Notes: a model not told the origin generated them from the letters alone. Numbered from the stretch's first letter, positions 1 to 6,904 are shown. The stretch: DNA of 9,753 nt from Candidatus Zixiibacteriota bacterium (GCA_016213305.1 JACRAV010000024.1:1-9753), one strand, 5' to 3'. Numbers and translations are program-made.

Positions 1-172
1 CAACGTCTTGCTCCACGCCGCCGAAATCCTGCGAGCCAAAGAACACCGTTCTGGTGGATCCGAAGAGTTCGACCGCGAGAAAGTCGGTGACGCCGAATCC
101 GGGAAGTCCCCAGACGGTGAATTCCGGGACGAACCAGCTTCGTTTGGAAAGAATCTTTTCGAGTGCGGACAT
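1..172 (-). CDS. Phage structural-module protein, 5' part only, function unknown
   Basis: An open frame starts at ATG 172 and runs off the left edge after 57 codons, so only the N-terminus is visible. An AGAGGA ribosome binding site lies just ahead of the start and overlaps the TAA stop of the preceding connector gene, with 12 bases between the two genes. This coupling places it in the same head-tail operon. The visible peptide begins MSALEKILSKRSWFVPEFTV and continues with Gly/Phe-rich stretches. It has no signal peptide or membrane segment, and I recognise no family. By position it is probably a neck, tail-completion or tail protein; that is inference from gene order only. Confidence 0.7.
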   Translation of the reverse strand, partial: MSALEKILSKRSWFVPEFTVWGLPGFGVTDFLAVELFGSTRTVFFGSQDFGGVEQDV

Positions 173-184
173 GGCGGAATCCTC

Positions 185-994
185 TTAACTCAGGGTTGGC
201 GAAGACATTGGAGTGACGGGGGGACGAAACGACGTCAGGAGATTATCGGCGCGGGTCGCGTATTCGCCGGCAAGTTGAATCCAGACACGGGCGGAGCGGT
301 CCTGGCCGGGCAGGTAGGATAGATCGCGCGAGGCGGCGGCGCGGCAGATTATTTCCAGCGCGCGATAGGTGGCGGCGATACCGAGGACCGGATCGGCTTC
401 GAATTGTCCGGAGGGATCGACCGCGCGTTCGATAACGCCGTTGGCGGCGGTGACGGCAAAGGCGATCACCTGCTCGGTGGCGCTGACATATTCGGGCGTG
501 TAGTCGAGATAGACCGTTTCGCCCGGCACGATATCGCCCGAGAGCAGGCGGCGAATCTCGCCGCGTTCGGCATTTACCGAATAGTCACTTCCTTCGGCGT
601 ACACCGAGTACGATTGGAACCAGAGCGTCAGCGCGGCTCCGGCGGCGATGGCTCCGCCGGCGACGAGCGAGAATGTTCCGGCGGCATAGTCGATCAGGTA
701 ATCGATCGATTCGGCATAGATCGTTCCCAGTGAACTGTCGTTGGCCGCGACCACCGAATCCGGCACCACCGGCGCATTTGCGAAAACGACGGTGGACCCG
801 GCGGTGATCCGGACCCGTTGCAAACTGCGGGTGCGGATACTCTTGACGGTCAGCGAGCCGGGCTTGATACTCCCGCCGAAAAATGGGATCGGCTCGTTGC
901 TGTCGATTATCACCGGCTGATTCAGTTGACGCCGCGAGAGCGGCGCGTTGGTAAAGAGGTAGTTGCGCACCTGTTCGGCTGTCGTGTACGGCAT
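185..994 (-). CDS. Probable head-tail connector / neck protein with internal beta repeats
   Basis: 269 residues. The N-terminus MPYTTAEQVRNYL resembles the opening helix of phage head-tail adaptor (gp6-like) proteins. The C-terminal third, from about residue 172, is helical with many alanines, also as in connectors. Between them sits a beta-rich part holding two similar units, at about residues 94-130 and 134-170. Each has a DY-x-[IV] strand, a Gly turn, a G-x-I-x-x-G motif and a closing aromatic strand. The insert makes the protein longer than a minimal connector. The start is ATG 994, four bases after the TAA of the upstream gene, with a GGAG motif inside that gene's end. The role in joining capsid to tail is inferred from the N-terminal motif and the position downstream of the capsid gene; no decisive residue proves it. 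Confidence 0.55.
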   Translation of the reverse strand: MPYTTAEQVRNYLFTNAPLSRRQLNQPVIIDSNEPIPFFGGSIKPGSLTVKSIRTRSLQRVRITAGSTVVFANAPVVPDSVVAANDSSLGTIYAESIDYLIDYAAGTFSLVAGGAIAAGAALTLWFQSYSVYAEGSDYSVNAERGEIRRLLSGDIVPGETVYLDYTPEYVSATEQVIAFAVTAANGVIERAVDPSGQFEADPVLGIAATYRALEIICRAAASRDLSYLPGQDRSARVWIQLAGEYATRADNLLTSFRPPVTPMSSPTLS

Positions 995-997
995 CGC

Positions 998-2410
998 TTA
1001 TCTCCGTGTGATGATCTGTCGCAGATCGGACATCGAGGTGATTTGTGACCCGACCGGCGGCGTAGAGAACGAGGAGGCGACTTCGATTCTGATCCAGAAC
1101 CGCCGGTCGGCGTTGACCGAACACTTTTGCCAGTTTTGCGGGATACCCTGGTAATCGGCCCACAGTTTTATCTGGTTACAGACCGCCGTCAGATTGATGG
1201 CGCCGGCGTTTGGAGTAAAATAGGTCCAGCCGGAGCCGTCCCAGTAACTGTACGACACCGATCCCCCCGCTCCGACCGTGGAAAGCACAACTGTCAGAAA
1301 GCGGAACCGGTCATTGAGGCCGGCGTACAGCTTGTCCCCGACTTGCGCAAGAAGCGCCCCCGATTGCGGGTGATAGACGTCGGCGCCGGTGCTGTCTGCG
1401 GCGGCTGATGTCGCGTCATGGTAAGTGGCCGAGGATTCCCGGTAGAGCAGAACGCGATCGAGAGTTCGGGCCTGAGGATCCACAAAAGCGGGAGGTTGGA
1501 ATGACCCCGACAGACGGGCGGTGTACATGAGAGCGTTTTGCAAGAATCCGAGGCCGGAGATGAATGCGATCACCGGCATACCGTTGCGGAAGTGCACTTG
1601 GGGCGAGGAAGCCGGACGGGTGTCAAGCGTCTGCACCGCGCTCCAGGTAAAGCCATCGAACTCGCGGTATTTCGGCTGAGGATCGCACAATACGATGGCC
1701 AGTCCGCCGGAATCGGTGAGCGCGACGTCGAAATCACCGGTCACGCCGCTTCCTGAAAAGATGTTGGTCTCGGCCGACCAGCTCCCGCCGCCCAGCGACA
1801 GCGAGCGAATCACGATGGCGGTAGCGTCGTAGGCGATGACGGCGTGAATGGCAGTCGTTCCGACGATGAGTTTGCACCAGACGGCGGTTACCGGTCCGGC
1901 GAGCTGGTCACCCGGATCGGTCGGGCCGGATCCCCAGACGGCGCCGTTGTCGGCTGAGGATTTAACATGAATCCAGCTGGAGGGGATGACCAGTCGTCGC
2001 CACGCGACCCAGATTTTTCCGTCGGTACCGAGGGCCAGACAGGGGTCGTACCCTTCCGCGCCGTCATAGACGGCGACTTTGGTTCCGACTGTCCAGACGC
2101 CGGCTGAAAAGGCGACCCGGCGAAAGACCAGACGCGAGGTGGCTTGATCGGTGTAGGCGATCGACAGGCTTCCCGGCGCGTCCATGAGAGCGTCGAACAT
2201 CTGATAGCCGCAATCGGAGACCAGAGTCTGGGGCGAGGACCAGGATTGATAAGGCGGGTCGGACCAGACGAGCTGGATTTCGCCGGAACCGGTCGCATAG
2301 AGCGCCGCCAGACGACCGGCGTGCGGCCCGCTTTCGATTCGAAACAGCTTGTGGCCGGTGGTCGAACCAAGGGGCGAGGTGGCGGTGGTATCGGACAGTT
2401 TTTTGAGCAT
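998..2410 (-). CDS. Beta-propeller-like virion surface protein (BNR/sialidase-like repeats)
   Basis: About 470 residues if translation starts at ATG 2410, which has an AAAGGA ribosome binding site six bases upstream. An upstream in-frame start near 2440 would put a strong hairpin inside the coding region and is less likely. The first ~330 residues are beta-rich with recurring blade-like motifs of the form W-[ST]-x(4)-[LIV]: SWSSPQTLV, VWTVGTKVA, SWSAETNIF and TWSAVQTLD. There is also one Asp-box-like element, SADNGAVWG. This suggests a BNR/sialidase-type beta-propeller. The last ~120 residues form a separate beta domain (YSYWDGSGWTYF and RRFWIRIEVASS) of a kind common in phage structural proteins. 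No sialidase catalytic set is evident, so binding to a surface glycan rather than hydrolysis is more likely. It could be a head fibre, given its place next to the capsid gene, or a tail protein. Confidence 0.55.
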   Translation of the reverse strand: MLKKLSDTTATSPLGSTTGHKLFRIESGPHAGRLAALYATGSGEIQLVWSDPPYQSWSSPQTLVSDCGYQMFDALMDAPGSLSIAYTDQATSRLVFRRVAFSAGVWTVGTKVAVYDGAEGYDPCLALGTDGKIWVAWRRLVIPSSWIHVKSSADNGAVWGSGPTDPGDQLAGPVTAVWCKLIVGTTAIHAVIAYDATAIVIRSLSLGGGSWSAETNIFSGSGVTGDFDVALTDSGGLAIVLCDPQPKYREFDGFTWSAVQTLDTRPASSPQVHFRNGMPVIAFISGLGFLQNALMYTARLSGSFQPPAFVDPQARTLDRVLLYRESSATYHDATSAAADSTGADVYHPQSGALLAQVGDKLYAGLNDRFRFLTVVLSTVGAGGSVSYSYWDGSGWTYFTPNAGAINLTAVCNQIKLWADYQGIPQNWQKCSVNADRRFWIRIEVASSFSTPPVGSQITSMSDLRQIITRR

Positions 2411-2416
2411 GCGTAT

Positions 2417-2422
2417 TCCTTT
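2417..2422 (-). promoter_or_regulatory. Ribosome binding site deciding the ATG 2410 start
   Basis: Read on the minus strand, AAAGGA lies six bases upstream of ATG 2410. No comparable site precedes the alternative in-frame start at 2440, which falls inside the right side of a hairpin. Confidence 0.6.
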
Positions 2423-2429
2423 GGTTCGA

Positions 2430-2452
2430 GGGACCCGCACGAAGCGGGTCCC
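2430..2452 (-). terminator. GC-rich hairpin just after the capsid gene (attenuator-like)
   Basis: GGGACCCGC at 2430-2438 pairs perfectly with GCGGGTCCC at 2444-2452 around a five-base loop, giving a 9-bp stem. It lies 10 bases past the capsid stop codon and about 20 bases before the next gene's start. On the minus strand no T-run follows the stem, so it is not a canonical rho-independent terminator. A partial terminator or an mRNA 3'-end stabiliser for the capsid message is plausible. Confidence 0.5.
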
Positions 2453-2462
2453 CCGGGTGGCA

Positions 2463-3566
2463 TTACGGAAGGACGGTGTCGAGAATGGCCGAAGCTCCTT
2501 TGAGCACTTTGGCGTAGGCGACCGATTCGGAAATCACCGCTTCTTCGAAGCGTTGCTCGATGATCTTGTCGTACTCGACCATGAGCGGCTGGGTGATGAC
2601 TTCCTCGACGGCGAACCGGTTGTCCAAGCCGATGATGTAATCGGTGGGGACGTCGTCGCACCGGACCAGCGACGCCCCGAGCGGACTGAACAGATCGCCG
2701 GCCTGCTGGAAACTGTACCCGACGAGCGGATCCTTGAACTCGGTCATGGTCAGAATCGACTTGAGCGAGTTGATGTGGCAGACCAGGGTGTTCATTTCGT
2801 ACGGAGTGAAGTTGGCCCAGAGATTAATCAGGTCGGCGTAGGTCAGCGCACCGCTGGTGGCCACATTGATGACCGAGGCGGGGTTGCTGTTGCCGTCGCC
2901 GTTGATGATGACATCGACAATCATTCCGATCTTGTCGGTCTGCATCTTGAAACCGATGTACCAGAGCAGGACGCGGAACTGGGAGGTGGTCCGGTAGCGA
3001 AGCGATTTGTAGCTGGCTTTGAGGGCCAGACCGAAATCCTTGACGACCACCGCATGATTCTGCTCGGTGACCACCAGCGCCGGAATTTCGGCGCCTTCGC
3101 CGATCGGACGGAGCGAGAATTTGGAGGTGTCGGTGGTATCGATGTGGAACGGGGTGTACCGGTTGGTGGCGGCGGTGGTGGTGTTGGCCACCAGTCGCGC
3201 CAGTTCCGGGCGCATGGATTGTCCCCGCTTGATCTCGCGCAGGATGAACTCCGGCAGAAGGGCCGGGGCTTTCTGGTAGAACTGTTCCACCGTTGACGGT
3301 GTGCGCCCGGTCAGCTTGACCCCGGCCAGGGCGAGCTGGCGCTCGAAAGCGTCGAGCGGACAGCCGACCGGCGAGGGATCGAAGTCGTCGCTTTCGAGAA
3401 GCTCCGACAAGGTCATCCCGCGCGCTTCGGCGTCGAGATACAGATCGCGGGTGATATCAATGGAGGCGGCCGAGGTCAGATCGACCAGGCCGCACGCGGC
3501 CTCTTTCGCCGACTCGCGGGCCAGACGTTGCAGACCGCTCTGCTGAAGAAATTGTTGAAATTCCAT
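2463..3566 (-). CDS. Major capsid protein, HK97-fold type
   Basis: About 367 residues from ATG 3566, which has AAGGGGA just upstream; an in-frame TTG at 3584 is a poorer start. The protein looks like an HK97-fold major capsid protein. It has a charged helical N-terminal stretch, then a beta-hinge region (RPIGEGAEIPALVV, residues ~150-163). A long helix segment with VKDFGLALKASYKSLR follows, then DVIINGDGNSNPA around residues 214-226, a motif style common where capsid proteins bind their neighbours. The C-terminal strand region is rich in E-Q-x-F-E-E and A-Y-A-K. Capsid proteins of this type assemble into the icosahedral head, often after a protease trims them. The gene follows a decoration protein gene 14 bases away and lies downstream of a protease, the usual head-module order. 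I see no obvious defects. Confidence 0.8.
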   Translation of the reverse strand: MEFQQFLQQSGLQRLARESAKEAACGLVDLTSAASIDITRDLYLDAEARGMTLSELLESDDFDPSPVGCPLDAFERQLALAGVKLTGRTPSTVEQFYQKAPALLPEFILREIKRGQSMRPELARLVANTTTAATNRYTPFHIDTTDTSKFSLRPIGEGAEIPALVVTEQNHAVVVKDFGLALKASYKSLRYRTTSQFRVLLWYIGFKMQTDKIGMIVDVIINGDGNSNPASVINVATSGALTYADLINLWANFTPYEMNTLVCHINSLKSILTMTEFKDPLVGYSFQQAGDLFSPLGASLVRCDDVPTDYIIGLDNRFAVEEVITQPLMVEYDKIIEQRFEEAVISESVAYAKVLKGASAILDTVLP

Positions 3567-3571
3567 GGTTG

Positions 3572-3579
3572 TCCCCTTT
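3572..3579 (-). promoter_or_regulatory. Ribosome binding site deciding the capsid start at 3566
   Basis: On the minus strand AAAGGGGA lies a few bases upstream of ATG 3566, directly after the TGA of the decoration protein gene. It supports ATG 3566 over the in-frame TTG at 3584, which would overlap the preceding stop codon. Confidence 0.6.
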
Positions 3580-3580
3580 C

Positions 3581-4003
3581 TCAATTCAGCAACAGGGTGC
3601 AGTCGGTTGTTCCGTTGACGGCAATCACCGTACCCCGCGCGACATTGCCGCCGGCCGGATCATACCCGGTCAGGACCGGCGCCTGCTTGACGGTACCGGT
3701 TGTTCCACCAACCACGCGGTTCCCCACGACGGGATAGGTGGCGGAGATTGCCAGTTTGCAGATGCCGCCGATCTGGACGGTCGCCCAGCGTTTGCCGGTG
3801 TCGGCATCGGTGAGCGTGAGCGCGATCAGCTTGCCCAACAGTTGACCGTTGGCGGTGATCGGGCCGATTTCGTTGTTGCCGGTCAGGGTGACCGGCTGGC
3901 CGATATGCTGATCTTTCAGGTCGTCAGCACCGGCGGTTTGGTGAATCTTGAAAGTGGCCATTACCGGCGCCACGGTTTCAAGATTCTGGTCTCGAATAGT
4001 CAT
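3581..4003 (-). CDS. Probable capsid decoration (cement) protein
   Basis: 140 residues from ATG 4003, preceded by AGAAGGAGA. The sequence is low in charge, rich in Gly, Thr, Val and Ala, and mostly beta. It has a TVQIGGICKLAISATYPVVG segment and a VARGTVIAVNG segment near the C-terminus. Small beta proteins of this composition directly before the major capsid gene (DUF2190-like and similar decoration proteins) commonly bind the outside of the head and stabilise it. The stop codon is 14 bases from the capsid start, so the two are almost surely co-translated at similar, high levels. No signal peptide or transmembrane segment is seen. The assignment rests on size, composition and position rather than on a diagnostic motif; a minor head protein is the alternative. 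Confidence 0.6.
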   Translation of the reverse strand: MTIRDQNLETVAPVMATFKIHQTAGADDLKDQHIGQPVTLTGNNEIGPITANGQLLGKLIALTLTDADTGKRWATVQIGGICKLAISATYPVVGNRVVGGTTGTVKQAPVLTGYDPAGGNVARGTVIAVNGTTDCTLLLN

Positions 4004-4039
4004 TCATATTCTCCTTCTGTTTCAGTACGGTCTGATGTT

Positions 4040-4082
4040 CCGGCCGGGAGTGTTCTCCCACGCGGCCGGGACCCGGTGTCCC
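4040..4082 (-). other. Hairpin cluster in the leader of the decoration-capsid genes
   Basis: CCGGCC at 4040-4045 pairs with GGCCGG at 4064-4069, and nested inside GGGAG at 4046-4050 pairs with CTCCC at 4055-4059 around a TGTT loop. A competing hairpin pairs GGGAC 4068-4072 with GTCCC 4078-4082. The cluster fills much of the 84-base gap ahead of the decoration gene. There is no T-run, so a classical terminator is unlikely. It could mark a processing site, a message-stabilising 5' end, or a switch between alternative folds. No confident promoter was found in the gap. Confidence 0.4.
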
Positions 4083-4087
4083 CCGCA

Positions 4088-4501
4088 TCAGACGCGTGTG
4101 TGTTTGTCGTTATCCTTCCGCGAAGCCGCCCGCCGCGCATTGATCAATCCGAAACTGGTGGGAAAGGTGTCGCGGAAGCGGGCCGAGATGCGCCGGTGGC
4201 AGTCGATCAATTCGGATGCAGTCGCGGCGGGCAGACGCTCGATAAGTTCCGATATATCGCCGAGCGGCTGGCGTGATGATGCGGCCACCACGATCGCTTT
4301 GATCATGCCGGCGATGCGGTGGGAGTAATCCTCGCGCAAAAGACGGGCTTCTTCGCGGGCGCGGAACAATTCGGGGAGCGCTCCCGCCAGATCTTCCAGC
4401 CAGAGCCGGAGACGGTCGAAGTCGATAGCGGTCACGGCTGAGGCGTCGAGCGCCTCGTGAAGTTCGGCGATATACGCCAGGTCGGTTTCATTTCTTTCCA
4501 C
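4088..4501 (-). CDS. Helical phage head-module protein, function unknown
   Basis: 137 residues from GTG 4501, which has an AGGAG site seven bases upstream. The only nearby ATG is in another frame. The start overlaps the previous gene by 14 bases. The protein is almost entirely helical and highly charged, with runs such as RAREEARLLREDYSHR and a long amphipathic segment ISELIERLPAATASELIDCH. It has no membrane segment, signal peptide or recognised motif. Lying between a protease and the decoration-capsid pair, it occupies a position where scaffolding proteins are often found, and a helical scaffold or an internal head protein is possible. That is inference from position and composition only; it could equally be a small accessory gene. 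Confidence 0.65.
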   Translation of the reverse strand: MERNETDLAYIAELHEALDASAVTAIDFDRLRLWLEDLAGALPELFRAREEARLLREDYSHRIAGMIKAIVVAASSRQPLGDISELIERLPAATASELIDCHRRISARFRDTFPTSFGLINARRAASRKDNDKHTRV

Positions 4502-4799
4502 GTGTTTCTCCTGTCTGGTCGATGAGATATCGCTCGATCCGGTCCAGCCGTGTTTCCATTTTTTGCGTGTGTTCGTAGAACTGCTGTTTATTAACCACGG
4601 CTTCTTTCAGATACACCTCCAAACCGGATATCTTTTTGTCGAGCGTTCCGACGACGGCGGCTTCGGCCTTGGCGGCCAGATCGACCCGCAATTGCTGGAT
4701 GGTCATGAAATAGGCCGCCACCATGCCAAGCACGATGGTGATGACATTCCAGACCGGGCCGCTGATCCAGAACACCGGCCACTCTTTGTTCTTAGACAT
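4488..4799 (-). CDS. Small membrane-anchored coiled-coil protein (holin/XhlA-like?)
   Basis: 103 residues from ATG 4799 with GGGAGGTGA just upstream, overlapping the end of the protease gene by eight bases. There is one hydrophobic segment at about residues 15-32 (VWNVITIVLGMVAAYF). A charged amphipathic region predicted as coiled coil follows (~38-92, including KMETRLDRIERYL). One TM helix plus a coiled coil is the layout of XhlA-type haemolysin/holin accessory proteins and of some other small phage membrane proteins; in XhlA the order is usually coiled coil first and TM last, so this is at best an inverted analogue. Its place inside the head module, away from any lysin seen here, is unusual for a lysis gene. 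Membrane localisation is well supported; function is not. Confidence 0.6.
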   Translation of the reverse strand: MSKNKEWPVFWISGPVWNVITIVLGMVAAYFMTIQQLRVDLAAKAEAAVVGTLDKKISGLEVYLKEAVVNKQQFYEHTQKMETRLDRIERYLIDQTGETRGKK

Positions 4800-6309
4800 G
4801 GCTCACCTCCCGCTTCTCTTGCGGCGACAACAGACGGGAAAACAGAAATCTGGATTGGCCGCCGATGGTGATCGGCCGGATGATGTAATCGCCGCCGAGT
4901 GGTCCGGAAAGACTCAGCCGCATGCTCGTATCTGCCACCTCCAGCGAGTTGACAAGCCCGGAGAGAGCATGCGGCGAGTATTCCGGTTCGTGTACGTCGG
5001 TCTGAAGATCGGCGACAAATCGGGCGCCGCGATTGAGCAGGTTCCGGTCGAAGTCGGAGACGATATATATTGATGTTGTATCCGCACTCCTGATGGTCAA
5101 GCGGGCCTGACCGGTTTTTGGGTTCGAATTGAATCGATATGTTTTGGGGCGGCGTTCCCGGACGGACTTGCCCGAGAATGCGAACCCGGTGTCAAATAGC
5201 GGTTTCGCCTCGAACGGCCAGATTTCCACCCCCGAACGAGAGGCGATTTGAGGCACGATCAGATGAAGCTCTGCCCCGCTGGATATTCGATACGGCAGGG
5301 TGCGAAGCCCCCTGAGTGAGCCGCGCCGTTTTTGCACACGCACACCGTTACGAGTGTCGGGATAAAGCGCCAGCACGAGGCGGGACACCGGCCCGGACTG
5401 ATTGGCGAGGTATCGTTCCAGATCGGAAAGGCGGCACCGTTCTTTGCCATGATAGCCGACAAGTAGAGCGGGGCGGCTCGCGAAATTTTCGAGCTGTTTG
5501 TCGCACAGTTGTTCAATGATCCGCGCTCCCAATGAAACGCCGTCGAACCGACGCACCGAAAGGGAGCCGCCGGAACAACCGGCCACGACGGGCAGGGAGT
5601 CGTATCGGGGCACAACAACGTAGAGCCGATCCGGATCGAGTCGGGAGAGATGGTCAAGGATGGTTAGTTTCTCCGGAGGCGTTGCGTCAACGGCTTGGTT
5701 TTCGGTTTCACGGGTGACCAGCGTGTCGGGAACCGCCCCCCGATAGACCAGCGAGCTTTCGAGCACCCGTTCAATCTGTCGGTAGTTGAAATGGCATTGA
5801 CTGGGGCCGGAGGAGGTTGTGTACTCCTGAAACGGTTCATGTTCGCAGATGCGAATATCGTGACCGCAGATGGAGCATTCGGGGAGACTGTAAGTGAAGG
5901 CGATGGAGCATTCCTTATATACGCCACCCTCGATGTTGTCTTTCAGGTCCTCCGCTCCGGCGACGCTTCTGAGCCAGTAGAACGAGCTTTTCACCCAGTT
6001 GCGGCCGTCGCGTTCGACCAGTTCCGCATGAAAGGTCCGGCCGATGGGGAGCTGGTCCTTGCGATGTCCGACGATGACCGGGGAGTCGATCAAAAGCGCC
6101 GCGATCCGGTCATGTTCGTCGGTCGGGAACTTGCCCCCAAAGGAATTGACCTGGTCCGAAACCAGATACATACAAGCGACATATACCTGTTCGTCAGTCA
6201 GCGGCTGAGTCGGAGCGATGCGCTGATTGATCAACGCCAGCAGATTGTCGGGCGGTTTTGGGACGATATTGCCCGGTTGGGCGCTCAGTCGTCCGAGTTG
6301 TTCGGCCAT
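4792..6309 (-). CDS. Prohead-protease-like protein with long unrecognised C-terminal domain
   Basis: 505 residues from ATG 6309 with a strong AAGGAGG site. Residues ~45-160 resemble phage prohead proteases. SPVIVGHRKDQLPIGR gives a candidate catalytic His82, an edge strand follows, and GVYKECSIAF gives candidate Ser135, matching the GH...IGR...G...S-[IV]-[GA]-F pattern of that group. Directly after come Cys145, Cys148, Cys155 and His157 (ECSICGH...ICEH), a zinc-knuckle-like tail found in some Mu-like proteases. Such enzymes cut scaffold and capsid proteins during head maturation. The remaining ~300 residues are mostly beta with some helices and match no family I recognise; single-domain proteases are usually nearer 200 residues. 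The C-terminus could be a scaffold or targeting part, but it lacks the long helices typical of fused scaffolds. The gene overlaps the next one by eight bases. Confidence 0.6.
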   Translation of the reverse strand: MAEQLGRLSAQPGNIVPKPPDNLLALINQRIAPTQPLTDEQVYVACMYLVSDQVNSFGGKFPTDEHDRIAALLIDSPVIVGHRKDQLPIGRTFHAELVERDGRNWVKSSFYWLRSVAGAEDLKDNIEGGVYKECSIAFTYSLPECSICGHDIRICEHEPFQEYTTSSGPSQCHFNYRQIERVLESSLVYRGAVPDTLVTRETENQAVDATPPEKLTILDHLSRLDPDRLYVVVPRYDSLPVVAGCSGGSLSVRRFDGVSLGARIIEQLCDKQLENFASRPALLVGYHGKERCRLSDLERYLANQSGPVSRLVLALYPDTRNGVRVQKRRGSLRGLRTLPYRISSGAELHLIVPQIASRSGVEIWPFEAKPLFDTGFAFSGKSVRERRPKTYRFNSNPKTGQARLTIRSADTTSIYIVSDFDRNLLNRGARFVADLQTDVHEPEYSPHALSGLVNSLEVADTSMRLSLSGPLGGDYIIRPITIGGQSRFLFSRLLSPQEKREVSHV

Positions 6310-6551
6310 ATATCCTCCTTACACCCATTCGTTCAAACTCCGGATCACCAGCAAACCAGCAGTCATTTTGCGCAGTTGATTGCGAGCGTTTGGGAGCCGG
6401 CGGGTATGGGCCGCTCCCCATACGCACGATGTAACCGCATGATTGCCAACACGTTTTTCGACGGATCGACGGGTGGCCGAATCGGCACATCGGTTGCTCA
6501 ACGATGATCAGGTGTTAGTGAACTTAATGGCTCGTAACGGAAGGTGATGGT
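6310..6551. other. Divergent gap between the head operon and the plus-strand block
   Basis: About 240 bases between two divergently oriented genes. The last bases hold the ribosome binding site for the protease gene on one side (AAGGAGG, 6314-6320) and for the PEP-CTERM gene on the other (GGAAGGTGAT, 6539-6548). The minus strand contains short open frames in all three phases. One from a GTG at 6488 to 6363 (41 codons, PIRPPVDPSKNVLAIMRLHR...) overlaps by ATGA a 15-codon frame, 6366-6319, whose TAA overlaps the protease ribosome binding site. That stop-into-RBS layout is what the end of an upstream phage gene would look like, so this may be a degenerate 3' remnant. No confident promoter was found. 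Confidence 0.3.
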
Positions 6552-6836
6552 ATGACGATTTATCAACGACGCAATTCTCACCCGATGAAGTGGGTGCTGG
6601 CTTTTGTCCTGTTCTGCCTGGTGTTGGGCTGGACCATGAGCGACGTGTACGGGACAGAGAGCGGACAATCGTCTCAGGGTGTTGACCACAACACGAACGA
6701 CGGCACGCAACAGGTGGGACGGGAGCATTCGCCGACCAGCACCAACCCCTCGCCGACCCCGGAACCCTCAACCATCATTTTGCTGGCCATGGGACTTGGC
6801 GGCGGCGCCATGATGCTCCGACGCAAGAAAAGCTGA
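6552..6836 (+). CDS. Short secreted PEP-CTERM protein
   Basis: 94 residues from ATG 6552, with GGAAGGTGAT just upstream. Residues ~12-30 form a signal-peptide-like hydrophobic stretch (MKWVLAFVLFCLVLGW) with basic residues ahead of it. The middle (~35-70) is a hydrophilic Ser/Thr/Pro/Asn/Gln stretch ending in SPTPEPS. The C-terminus has the full PEP-CTERM layout: PEPS, a hydrophobic helix (TIILLAMGLGGGAMM), then basic LRRKKS. PEP-CTERM proteins are exported through Sec, then cut and sorted by a membrane exosortase, usually in bacteria that make extracellular polysaccharide. The predicted mature part is only about 40 residues, very short for the family and rich in likely O-glycosylation residues. 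No exosortase gene is in the window. A terminator follows, so it appears to be a single-gene unit. Its presence between phage head genes is odd. Confidence 0.85.
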   Translation: MTIYQRRNSHPMKWVLAFVLFCLVLGWTMSDVYGTESGQSSQGVDHNTNDGTQQVGREHSPTSTNPSPTPEPSTIILLAMGLGGGAMMLRRKKS

Positions 6837-6860
6837 TTCCCCCAACCCCCTCCTCCCCTG

Positions 6861-6904
6861 ACGCCTTCTGAGTTTCCTTCCCTCAGAGGGCGTTTAAGTT
6901 GTTG
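6861..6904 (+). terminator. Rho-independent terminator after the PEP-CTERM gene
   Basis: ACGCCTTCTGAG at 6861-6872 pairs with CTCAGAGGGCGT at 6882-6893 (12 bp, one G-U pair) around a nine-base loop, followed by TTAAGTTGTTG. It starts 24 bases past the stop codon. It separates the PEP-CTERM gene from the response regulators, implying they need their own promoter. Confidence 0.75.

Noticed and set aside
404..733. Plus-strand open frame of 109 codons opposite the connector gene
   Set aside because: It lies wholly inside a well-supported minus-strand gene, has no ribosome binding site and shows low-complexity Gly/Arg composition typical of an antisense shadow frame.
2349..3296. Long plus-strand open frame (315 codons) opposite the capsid gene
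   Set aside because: Its length comes from the high GC content of the antisense strand. It is rich in Gly, Val, Asp and Arg with no motif, while the minus strand encodes a convincing capsid protein.
5695..6507. Plus-strand open frame (270 codons) opposite the protease gene
   Set aside because: It is antisense to the protease gene, which has a strong ribosome binding site and recognisable motifs; the plus-strand frame lacks both and runs across the divergent gap.
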